From: Arenicola marina
Taxonomy: Eukaryota > Annelida > Polychaeta > Arenicolidae
Reading direction: 5' to 3'
Assembly (NCBI GenBank): GCA_964019135.1
Contig: OZ025256.1
Location: forward strand, 14,515,911-14,579,910
Length of the DNA: 64,000 bases
Below are positions 36,201 to 48,200 of the stretch, piece by piece. The notes under the pieces are model-generated. The model saw only the letters and a list, made by a program, of their open reading frames with translations. It had not been told where the DNA came from and ran no database searches. The translations under genes were made by a program, and so were the position numbers. Within the stretch, counting starts at the first letter, position 1; each line of letters begins with the position of its first letter.

Positions 36201-39200
36201 GGTGCGGGGTTCGAGCCTCACAGCCCAGGCGACCGTTGCGGGGTTCGCGGCTCACAGCCCAGGCGACCGGTGCGGGGTTCGAGCCTCACAGCCCAAGCGG
36301 TCGGTGCGGGGTTCGAGCCTCACAGCCCAGGCGGCCGGTGCGGGGTTCGAGCCTCATAGCCCAGGCGGCCGGTGCGGGGTTCGAGCCTCACAGCCCAAGC
36401 GGTCGGTGCGGGGTTCGAGCATCACAGCCCAGGCGGCCGGTGCGGGGTTCGAGCCTCACAGCCCAGGCGATCGGTGCGGGGTTCGAGCCTCACAGCCCAA
36501 GCGGTCGGTGCGGGGTTCGAGCCTCACAGCCCAAGCGGTCGGTGCGGGGTTCGAGCCTCACAGCCCAAGCGGTCGGTGCGGGGTTCGAGCCTCACAGCCC
36601 AAGCGGTCGGTGCGGGGTTCGAGCCTCACAGCCCAAGCGGTCGGTGCGGGGTTCGAGCCTCACAGCCCAAGCGGTCGGTGCGGGGTTCGAGCCTCACAGC
36701 CCAAGCGACCGGTGCGGGGTTCGAGCCTCACAGCCCCAGCGACCGGTGCGGGGTTCGAGCCTCACAGCCCAGGCGGTCGGTGCGGGGTTCGAGCCTCACA
36801 GCCCAAGCGGTCGGTGCGGGGTTCGAGCCTCACAGCCCAAGCGACCGGTGCGGGGTTCGAGCCTCACAGCCCAGGCGGCCGGTGCGGGGTTCGAGCCTCA
36901 CAGCCCAGGCGACCGGTGCGGGGTTCGAGGCTCACAGCCCAGGCGGTCGGTGCGGGGTTCAAGCCTCACAGCCCAAGCGGTCGGTGCGGGGTTCGAGCCT
37001 CACAGCCCAGGCGGCCGGTGCGGGGTTCGAGCCTCACAGCCCAGGCGGTCGGTGCGGGGTTCGAGCCTCACAGCCCAGGCGGTCGGTGCGGGGTTCGAGC
37101 CTCACAGCCCAGGCGGCCGGTGCGGGGTTCGAGCCTCACAGCCCAGGCGGTCGGTGCGGGGTTCGAGCCTCACAGCCCAGGCGGTCGGTGCGGGGTTCGA
37201 GCCTCACAGCCCAAGCGGCCGGTGCGGGGTTCGAGCCTCACAGCCCAGGCGGTCGGTGCGGGGTTCGAGCATCACAGCCCAGGCGGTCGGTGCGGGGTTC
37301 GAGCCTCACAGCCCAGGCGGTCGGTGCGGGGTTCGAGCCTCACAGCCCAAGCGGTCGGTACGGGGTTCGAGCCTCACAGCCCAAGCGGTCGGTGCGGGGT
37401 TCGAGCCTCACAGCCCAAGCGGTCGGTGCGGGGTTCGAGCATCACAGCCCAAGCGGTCGGTGCGGGGTTCGAGCCTCACAGCCCAGGCGGTCGGTGCGGG
37501 GTTCGAGCATCACAGCCCAGGCGGCCGGTGCGGGGTTCGAGCCTCACAGCCCAGGCGGTCGGTGCGGGGTTCGAGCATCACAGCCCAGGCGGTCGGTGCG
37601 GGGTTCGAGCCTCACAGCCCAAGCGGTCGGTGCGGGGTTCGAGCATCACAGCCCAAGCGGTCGGTGCGGGGTTCGAGCCTCACAGCCCAGGCGGTCGGTG
37701 CGGGGTTCGAGCATCACAGCCCAGGCGGCCGGTGCGGGGTTCGAGCCTCACAGCCCAGGCGGCCTCACAGCCCAGGCGGCCGGTGCGGGGTTCGAGCCTC
37801 ACAGCCCAGGCGGCCGGTGCGGGGTTCGAGCCTCACAGCCCAGGCGACCGGTGCGGGGTTCGAGCCTCACAGCCCAGGCGGCCTCACAGCCCAGGCGGCC
37901 GGTGCGGGGTTCGAGCCTCACAGCCCAGGCGGTCGGTGCGGGGTTCGAGCCTCACAGCCCAGGCGACCGGTGCGGGGTTCGAGCCTCACAGCCCAGGCGG
38001 TCGGTGCGGGGTTCGAGCATCACAGCCCAGGCGGCCGGTGCGGGGTTCGAGCCTCACAGCCCAGGCGGCCTCACAGCCCAGGCGGCCGGTGCGGGGTTCG
38101 AGCCTCACAGCCCAGGCGGTCGGTGCGGGGTTCGAGCCTCACAGCCCAGGCGACCGGTGCGGGGTTCGAGCCTCACAGCCCAGGCGGTCGGTGCGGGGTT
38201 CGAGCCTCACAGCCCAGGCGGTCGGTGCGGGGTTCGAGCCTCACAGCCCAAGCGGCCGGTGCGGGGTTCGAGCATCACAGCCCAGGCGGCCGGTGCGGGG
38301 TTCGAGCCTCACAGCCCAAGCGGTCGGTGCGGGGTTCGAGCCTCACAGCCCAGGCGGCCGGTGCGGGGTTCGAGCCTCACAGCCCAAGCGGTCGGTGCGG
38401 GGTTCGAGCCTCACAGCCCAGGCGGCCGGTGCGGGGTTCGAGCCTCACAGCCCAAGCGGTCGGTGCGGGGTTCGAGCATCACAGCCCAGGCGGCCGGTGC
38501 GGGGTTCGAGCCTCACAGCCCAGGCGGTCGGTGCGGGGTTCGAGCCTCCCAGCCCAGGCGGTCGGTGCGGGGTTCGAACCTCCCAGCCCAGGCGACCGGT
38601 GCGGGGTTCGAGCCTCACAGCCCAAGCGGTCGGTGCGGGGTTCGAGCATCACAGCCCAGGCGGCCGGTGCGGGGTTCGAGCCTCACAGCCCAGGCGGTCG
38701 GTGCGGGGTTCGAGCCTCACAGCCCAAGCGGCCGGTGCGGGGTTCGAGCCTCACAGCCCAGGCGGTCGGTGCGGGGTTCGAGCCTCACAGCCCAAGCGGT
38801 CGGTGCGGGGTTCGAGCCTCACAGCCCAGGCGGCCGGTGCGGGGTTCGAGCCTCACAGCCCAGGCGGTCGGTGCGGGGTTCGAGCCTCACAGCCCAAGCG
38901 GCCGGTGCGGGGTTCGAGCCTCACGGCCCAAGCGGTCGGTGCGGGGTTCGAGCCTCACAGCCCAAGCGACCGGTGCGGGGTTCGAGCATCACAGCCCAGG
39001 CGGCCGGTGCGGGGTTCGAGCCTCACAGCCCAAGCGGTCGGTGCGGGGTTCGAGCATCACAGCCCAGGCGGCCGGTGCGGGGTTCGAGCCTCACAGCCCA
39101 GGCGGTCGGTGCGGGGTTCGAGCCTCACAGCCCAAGCGGCCGGTGCGGGGTTCGAGCCTCACAGCCCAGGCGGTCGGTGCGGGGTTCGAGCCTCACAGCC

Positions 39201-42200
39201 CAAGCGGTCGGTGCGGGGTTCGAGCATCACAGCCCAGGCGGCCGGTGCGGGGTTCGAGCCTCACAGCCCAGGCGGTCGGTGCGGGGTTCGAGCCTCACAG
39301 CCCAAGCGGCCGGTGCGGGGTTCGAGCCTCACAGCCCAAGCGGTCGGTGCGGGGTTCGAGCCTCACAGCCCAAGCGACCGGTGCGGGGTTCGAGCCTCAC
39401 AGCCCAGGCGGCCGGTGCGGGGTTCGAGCCTCACAGCCCAGGCGACCGGTGCGGGGTTCGCGGCTCACAGCCCAGGCGGTCGGTGCGGGGTTCGAGCCTC
39501 ACAGCCCAAGCGGTCGGTGCGGGGTTCGAGCCTCACAGCCCAGGCGGCCGGTGCGGGGTTCGAGCCTCACAGCCCAGGCGGTCGGTGCGGGGTTCGAGCC
39601 TCACAGCCCAGGCGGTCGGTGCGGGGTTCGAGCCTCACAGCCCAAGCGGCCGGTGCGGGGTTCGAGCCTCACAGCCCAGGCGGTCGGTGCGGGGTTCGAG
39701 CCTCACAGCCCAGGCGACCGGTGCGGGGTTCGAGCCTCACAGCCCAAGCGGTCGGTGCGGGGTTTGAGCCTCACAGCCCAGGCGACCGGTGCGGGGTTCG
39801 AGCCTCACAGCCCAGGCGACCGGTGCGGGGTTCGAGCCTCACAGCCCAAGCGGTCGGTGCGGGGTTCGAGCCTCACAGCCCAAGCGACCGGTGCGGGGTT
39901 CGAGCATCACAGCCCAAGCGGTCGGTGCGGGGAGCGAGCCTCACAGCCCAGGCGACCGGTGCGGGGTTCGAGCCTCACAGCCCAAGCGGTCGGTGCGGGG
40001 TTCGAGCCTCACAGCCCAGGCGGTCGGTGCGGGGTTCGAGCCTCACAGCCCAGGCGACCGGTGCGGGGTTCGAGCCTCACAGCCCAAGCGGTCGGTGCGG
40101 GGTTCGAGCATCACAGCCCAGGCGGCCGGTGCGGGGTTCGAGCCTCACAGCCCAGGCGACCGGTGCGGGGTTCGAGCCTCACAGCCCAAGCGGTCGGTGC
40201 GGGGTTCGAGCCTCACAGCCCAGGCGGTCGGTGCGGGGAGCGAGCCTCACAGCCCAGGCGGTCGGTGCGGGGTTCGAGCCTCACAGCCCAGGCGGTCGGT
40301 GCGGGGTTCGAGCCTCACAGCCCAAGCGGTCGGTGCGGGGTTCGAGCCTCACAGCCCAAGCGGTCGGTGCGGGGTTCGAGCCTCACAGCCCAGGCGGCCG
40401 GTGCGGGGTTCGAGCCTCACAGCCCAAGCGGTCGGTGCGGGGTTCGAGCCTCACAGCCCAAGCGGCCGGTGCGGGGTTCGAGCCTCACAGCCCAGGCGGC
40501 CGGTGCGGGGTTCGAGCCTCACAGCCCAAGCGGTCGGTGCGGGGTTCGAGCCTCACAGCCCAAGCGACCGGTGCGGGGTTCGAGCCTCACAGCCCAGGCG
40601 GCCGGTGCGGGGTTCGAGCCTCACAGCCCAGGCGACCGGTGCGGGGTTCGCGGCTCACAGCCCAGGCGGTCGGTGCGGGGTTCGAGCCTCACAGCCCAAG
40701 CGGTCGGTGCGGGGTTCGAGCCTCACAGCCCAGGCGGCCGGTGCGGGGTTCGAGCCTCACAGCCCAGGCGGTCGGTGCGGGGTTCGAGCCTCACAGCCCA
40801 GGCGGCCGGTGCGGGGTTCGAGCCTCACAGCCCAAGCGACCGGTGCGGGGTTCGAGCCTCACAGCCCCAGCGACCGGTGCGGGGTTCGAGCATCACAGCC
40901 CAGGCGGCCGGTGCGGGGTTCGAGCCTCACAGCCCAGGCGGTCGGTGCGGGGTTCGAGCCTCACAGCCCAAGCGGCCGGTGCGGGGTTCGAGCCTCACAG
41001 CCCAGGCGGCCGGTGCGGGGTTCGAGCCTCACAGCCCAGGCGACCGGTGCGGGGTTCGAGCATCACAGCCCAAGCGACCGGTGCGGGGTTCGAGCCTCAC
41101 AGCCCCAGCGACCGGTGCGGGGTTCGAGCATCACAGCCCAGGCGGCCGGTGCGGGGTTCGAGCCTCACAGCCCAAGCGGTCGGTGCGGGGTTCGAGCCTC
41201 ACAGCCCAGGCGACCGGTGCGGGGTTCGAGCCTCACAGCCCAGGCGGCCGGTGCGGGGAGCGAGCCTCACAGCCCCAGCGACCGGTGCGGGGTTCGAGCC
41301 TCACAGCCCAGGCGGTCGGTGCGGGGTTCGAGCCTCACAGCCCAAGCGGTCGGTGCGGGGTTCGAGCCTCACAGCCCAGGCGGTCGGTGCAGGGTTCGAG
41401 CCTCACAGCCCAGGCGGTCGGTGCGGGGTTCGAGCCTCACAGCCCAAGCGGCCGGTGCGGGGTTCGAGCCTCACAGCCCAGGCGGTCGGTGCGGGGTTCG
41501 AGCCTCACAGCCCAGGCGACCGGTGCGGGGTTCGAGCCTCACAGCCCAAGCGGTCGGTGCGGGGTTTGAGCCTCACAGCCCAGGCGACCGGTGCGGGGTT
41601 CGAGCCTCACAGCCCAGGCGACCGGTGCGGGGTTCGAGCCTCACAGCCCAAGCGGTCGGTGCGGGGTTTGAGCCTCACAGCCCAGGCGGTCGGTGCGGGG
41701 TTCGAGCCTCACAGCCCAAGCGGTCGGTGCGGGGTTCGAGCCTCACAGCCCAGGCGGCCGGTGCGGGGTTCGAGCCTCACAGCCCAAGCGGTCGGTGCGG
41801 GGTTCGAGCCTCACAGCCCAAGCGGTCGGTGCGGGGTTCGAGCCTCACAGCCCAAGCGGTCGGTGCGGGGTTCGAGCCTCACAGCCCAGGCGGCCTCACA
41901 GCCCAAGCGACCGGTGCGGGGTTCGAGCCTCACAGCCCAGGCGGCCGGTGCGGGGTTCGAGCCTCACAGCCCAAGCGGTCGGTGCGGGGTTCGAGCCTCA
42001 CAGCCCAAGCGGTCGGTGCGGGGTTCGAGCCTCACAGCCCAAGCGGTCGGTGCGGGGTTCGAGCCTCACAGCCCAGGCGGCCTCACAGCCCAGGCGGCCG
42101 GTGCGGGGTTCGAGCCTCACAGCCCAAGCGGTCGGTGCGGGGTTCGAGCCTCACAGCCCAAGCGGTCGGTGCGGGGTTCGAGCCTCACAGCCCAAGCGGT

Positions 42201-45200
42201 CGGTGCGGGGAGCGAGCCTCACAGCCCAAGTGGTCGGTGCGGGGTTCGAGCCTCACAGCCCAAGCGGTCGGTGCGGCGTTCGAGCCTCACAGCCCAGGCG
42301 ACCGGTGCGGGGTACGAGCCTCCCAGCCCAAGCGGTCGGTGCGGGGTTCGAACCTCCCAGCCCAGGCGACCGGTGCGGGGTTCGAGCCTCCCAGCCCAAG
42401 CGGTCGGTGCGGGGTTCGAACCTCCCAGCCCAGGCGACCGGTGCGGGGTTCGAGCCTCACAGCCCAAGCGGTCGGTGCGGGGTTCGAGCCTCACAGCCCA
42501 GGCGACCGGTGCGGGGTTCGCGGCTCACAGCCCAAGCGGTCGGTGCGGGGTTCGAGCCTCACTTGTGCAACCAGGACAAATATAGTAGTGGGTGACTCCA
42601 GGAAACATGGCTCTTTTCTAGCATGACCCTTGCAGTGATATCATATACAGAAATTAAACGATGTTTGTCTTTAAGCCAGTTTTGCATACGAAAGGGTTAA
42701 ATTAGGTCAAGAAACCTCCGGGGACTCTAAGTGATTTAGGTGAAATATGCCGCAGATTCGATCGCTCGTAATTTTTACGAACAAATGTTACGATAGTGAA
42801 ATGACCCCCAGACTTGGCCAAGATGGCAGCCTTGTTGCCGTGGAAGAGGCGGACCCCCCTCCCCCGCCCACCCCCCCCCCCACCCCCTCTGGTGACCACA
42901 CCTACCTGCCGGGGCCAGCATGCGGCCGTCCGGGGAGAAGGCCAGAGCCAAGATGGCGGCCTTGTGGCCGTGGAAGAGGCGGACCCCCCCCCCCCACCCC
43001 CCCCAACCCCCTGGTGACCACACCTACCTGCCGGGGCCAGCATGCGGCCGTCCGGGGAGAAGGCCAGAGCCAAGATGGCGGCCTTGTGGCCGTGGAAGAG
43101 GCGGACCCCCCCCCCCACCCCCCCAACCCCCTGGTGACCACACCTACCTGCCGGGGCCAGCATGCGGCCGTCCGGGGAGAAGGCCAGAGCCAAGATGGCG
43201 GCCTTGTGGCCGTGGAAGAGGCGGACCCACCCCCCCAACCCCCTGGTGACCACACCTACTTGCCGAGGCCAGCATGCGGCCGTCCGGGGAGAAGGCCAGA
43301 GCCAAGATGGCGGCCTTGTGGCCGTGGAAGAGGCGGACCCCCCCCCCCCACCCCCCCAACCCCCTGGTGACCACACCTACCTGCCGGGGCCAGCATGCGG
43401 CCGTCCGGGGAGAAGGCCAGAGCCAAGATGGCGGCCTTGTGGCCGTGGAAGAGGCGGACCCCCCCCCCCACCCCCCCACCCCCTGGTGACCACACCTACC
43501 TGCCGAGGCCAGCATGCGGCCGTCCGGGGAGAAGGCCAGAGCCAAGATGGCGGCCTTGTGGCCGTGGAAGAGGCGGACGGACTTGCCCTCGTGGACGCTC
43601 CACAGACGCACGGAGCGGTCGCTGGACCCCGTTGCTAGGTAACTGCCGTTCGGGTGGAACTTGACACACTGTGCGAGAGGGATATGAGAAAAAAAGCAAG
43701 TCTACATTACTCCGTGGTCAATATCAGGCAAGCAATTTAATTTTGCTTATTTATTTTCACAAGGAAAGCAATGTAAATAATGTTAAAATATCACAAAGGA
43801 ATGAACACCAGAGGGGCGAAAATTAATCTTAATTAACGTCTACCATTTACTATAATAATCAAAGTCGTGGATTATACCATAGAAGATGGATCAGTTATTT
43901 TATCCTTGAGTTGGCGTCTTCACATTTCACCTAGTCAACGCATTGAACAATTAGCGAGAAGCAATTAACAAATTCACATAAAAAAGCAGCGGAGGAAGAA
44001 GAAGTGAGAATTTGAATAGTGACGTGAAATAGTCGGAAGGTCGGGATGCTGAAGGAGAGACCTGTTACTATAAGACATTTGAGAAAAACAATTCCCAAAT
44101 TTACATAAAAATTCAGGGGGGGGATGAAGAAGTGAGAACATGGAAAGTAACGTGAAGTAGTCGGAAGTTAGGGATGATGAAGGACAGACCTGTTACTAGG
44201 GGGGGGGGGTACCCCCTCTGAATCGCGAAACTCCAACAATTAGAGAGAGCGCTATTGAATCTCCAAAATTAGGACATTTTAAAGCTGGGCGCGAAAAACA
44301 CGCCTTAATAGTGATATCGCGAATATCGAAGAATTCGCAAACTGCTATAACGGATCGCGGTAAATAGGCAAAGGGTCTCCGCGTTGAACCAGGAATTGTA
44401 CGGATAACGATCCCCAAAAATTGCCAACAGCTAATCGCGAATCTCCAAGAATTCCTGGTTTATTATCGCGGAGATCAGAAAAGGTACCCCCCCGCCCCAC
44501 ACACACACACTTACTACAACACTTACGTCGACGTCTGCGGTGTGACCGAGGAAGGACCGCAGCGGGAAGGTGCGGTCTGTGGCCCACACCTTGGCCGTCC
44601 GGTCGTGCGAACACGTGGCGAAGTACCCGCCGACAGGACTACAGGGAAGCCGAGTATCACCAGCAATAATCAATAAAGGTCATTTATACCATCCATATAT
44701 CATATATAGCCCTACATTAAGGCCAGCGCTCTGACCGGACGGCGAGTTCAGGACGTTCCCAAGGAAATAGTCAATCCATCATGCAAATAACGATTAATAA
44801 CTACATGAATATTACACTGATTAGCGGTTGGCTGGTTGGTTTATTGTCGTATATAAGGCCGTCGGCCCATATTACAAAAAGACGTCATGTCTCATCTATT
44901 AGGAAGGAGATGGAGATGGAAAGAAACATGTGCAAAAATATATGTACAACAACAATATATGAAAAAACCGTTTTGTCCCCAAATAAAGTTTCATAAACCC
45001 TAAAATGATTTCCTTATATTATCGGCTTTGACTATATAACATGCAAGCTTCAGCGGGTCGCCCATATTAAGATTACTTCATTGTGACTACCATATTATCA
45101 CTTTACCTGGCCTCCACGCCCCAGATGGGATAGTTGTGCCCCTGATATACAGCACGGTGTGTGTTGGTTGTGCGCTCCCAGATCCGAACTGAAACAGTAA

Positions 45201-48200
45201 ACACCCCTTGATTTGATTTTTTAAAAGAGAACGCTGTAACCTCTGCAGATCATATAGCGACAAGGATGGTGTATATTCAGGACGCTTTAACCATTTTGGT
45301 CATATCGCGTCAATGGGAGAAGGAAGGGAGAGTGGAGCCATATCCCCGGGGGTAACCCCCTACTCTTTGCGAAGAAGGACATGGGATCTTTATCCTGCGA
45401 CCACACAGACATAGCCACAGCGGTGCTCGAACCACCGATCCACGTGCTGTTAGGCTCTCAGGAGGCCAGAGCACTGAAGGCGAGCGCTCTAGCCCACTGA
45501 GCTATCGCGCCGGCCCCTATATAGCGACAACGAGAAGGCAGGTACAGCATACAGGAACCATGTCCATGTACTGTCTGGGAGGACACACATGGGATCTTTA
45601 TACTGCACAAGCATACATTTGCACGTGTGGGATTCGAACCACGCACCGGCCGCTTAGGCTGGCCCGGCAGAGCACATTCGACAATGGCCGATAATTCCAG
45701 CCACTAGGCCACGGGGTGACCAAAAATGACCCCTTGAAAAACATTTTTGGGTTACAATGAAAAGCTTTGTCACAATTTTATTTCATTTTGAAAGACCTAT
45801 TTTTATCGTAGTCTATATGGATTTGTCGTATTTAAGAAAAATTGTATATACATATAACATATAAATAAACTGTAGCAATATAAAGGTGTTGCACCCACCC
45901 GTCGTGTCGGCCGAGGCTGACAGAATAAACTGTAGCAATATAAAGGTGTTGCACTTACCCGTCGTGTCGGCCGAGGCTGACAGAATAAACCGTAGCAATA
46001 TAAAGGTGTTGCACTTACCCGTCGTGTCGGCCGAGGCTGACAGAATAAACTGTAGCAATATAAAGGTGTTGCACCCACCCGTCGTGTCGGCCGAGGCTGA
46101 CAGAATAAACTGTAGCAATATAAAGGTGTTGCACTTACCCGTCGTGTCGGCCGAGGCTGACAGAATAAACTGTAGCAATATAAAGGTGTTGCACCCACCC
46201 GTCGTGTCGGCCGAGGCTGACAGAATAAACTGTAGCAATATAAAGGTGTTGCACTTACCCGTCGTGTCGGCCGAGGCTGACAGAATAAACTGTAGCAATA
46301 TAAAGGTGTTGCACCCACCCGTCGTGTCGGCCGAGGCTGACAGAATAAACTGTAGCAATATAAAGGTGTTGCACTTACCCGTCGTGTCGGCCGAGGCTGA
46401 CAGAATAAACCGTAGCAATATAAAGGTGTTGCACTTACCCGTCGTGTCGGCCGAGGCTGACAGAATAAACTGTAGCAATATAAAGGTGTTGCACCCACCC
46501 GTCGTGTCGGCCGAGGCTGACAGAATAAACTGTAGCAATATAAAGGTGTTGCACTTACCCGTCGTGTCGGCCGAGGCTGACAGAATAAACTGTAGCAATA
46601 TAAAGGTGTTGCACCCACCCGTCGTGTCGGCCGAGGCTGACAGAATAAACTGTAGCAATATAAAGGTGTTGCACTTACCCGTCGTGTCGGCCGAGGCTGA
46701 CAGAATAAACCGTAGCAAAAAAATATAAAGGTGTTGCACTTACCCGTCGTGTCGGCCGAGGCTGACAGAATAAACTGTAGCAATATAAAGGTGTTGCACC
46801 CACCCGTCGTGTCGGCCGAGGCTGACAGAATAAACTCTACCAATATAAAGGTGTTGCACTTACCCGTCGTGTCGGCCGAGGCTGACAGAATAAACTGTAG
46901 CAATATAAAGGTGTTGCACCCACCCGTCGTGTCGGCCGAGGCTGACAGAATAAACTGTAGCAATATAAAGGTGTTGCACTTACCCGTCGTGTCGGCCGAG
47001 GCTGACAGAATAAACTGTAGCAATATAAAGGTGTTGCACTTACCGTCGTGTCGGCCGAGGCTGACAGAATAAACTCTACCAATATAAAGGTGTTGCACTT
47101 ACCCGTTGTGTCGGCCGAGGCTGACAGAATAAACTCTAGCAATATAAAGGTGTTGCACTTACCCGTTGTGTCGGCCGAGGCTGACAGAATAAACTCTACC
47201 AATATAAAGGTGTTGCACTTACCCGTTGTGTCGGCCGAGGCTGACAGAATAAACTGTACCAATATAAAGGTGTTGCACTTACCCGTCGTGTCGGCCGAGG
47301 CTGACAGAATAAACTTGTCGTCGCACGTGAAGCTGACGTCATAGACGGACGCGCTGTGACCACGCAGACAGATCATCTCCTTATCAGACTTAAGCTCGAC
47401 CGACAACCTGCCGCGGGTGAAAACAGTGAAGCAATGTGTTATTTTACGGTTATACATTCTACTTTTTTACTATAAATGATCTTCATGCCATAATCTAACT
47501 TTAGGCCACACATATGCCACAATAGATCTTTATGGCAAAATCTGATTTAGGGCCTGAGTCTTTTTTGCTGCCATAATCTGATTTTTGCTGTCATTGTAAT
47601 TAGGTTGCTAAATCGAGTTTCAGTATATTCTGTGACGATATATAATGACATGACGCTCTGTAGTTTGATTCGGCCAGAATCCATGGGTTTACTAGCCTGG
47701 ACTGACCTAGAACAACAGCTTCCACATTGAAAAGTGGACCGGGCGACGGACGTGAAGAGGAACACGTGTGTTCATAAAAGACACACGACGCACGCAGACG
47801 CGGAGACGGATGCAGAAAAACGGACCGTGTGTTCGCTGCTTAAGACTCACCTCCTCTTCTCCGTGACGTCATCCTCGTAGTCCAGCGCCAGGTGGAGGTT
47901 GCTGACGCACACGGCGGGGACCTCGGACCGGATCCTCTCCGGAGTCAAACTCCACATCCGGATCACCGAGTCCTCGAACCCCCCACACAGCACGGAGCGA
48001 TCAGAGGCCACGGCCGCCCCGCACATCCTGCCAGGGGGAGAGAAAGTCATCTGGATTCTGTGTTTAATCCATCCATACATGTGACTTACACCTCAACCAG
48101 ATAAGGCCGCCCCGCACATCCTGCCCGGGGGAGAGAAAGTCCTCTGGATTCTGTGTTTAATCCATCCATACATGTAACTTACACCTCAACCAGATAAGGC

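Noticed and set aside
34402-42585. A plus-strand open frame of 2727 codons, plus several of 600-2000 codons
   Set aside because: All three plus frames give the same 34-residue repeat because the 34-bp unit has no stop in any frame and is not a multiple of 3. It lies antisense in a TAF5L intron and starts in a SINE. It is a satellite by-product.
42747-43638. Plus-strand frames rich in PPPP and RGQHAAVRGEGQSQDGG
   Set aside because: They are the reverse strand of the exon 12 repeats with C-runs.
45803-47098. A 431-codon minus frame rich in CQPRPTRRV and FILSASADTT repeats
   Set aside because: It is the 60-bp satellite read in two phases and not an independent gene. Only the part continuous with exon 9 has any possible coding meaning.
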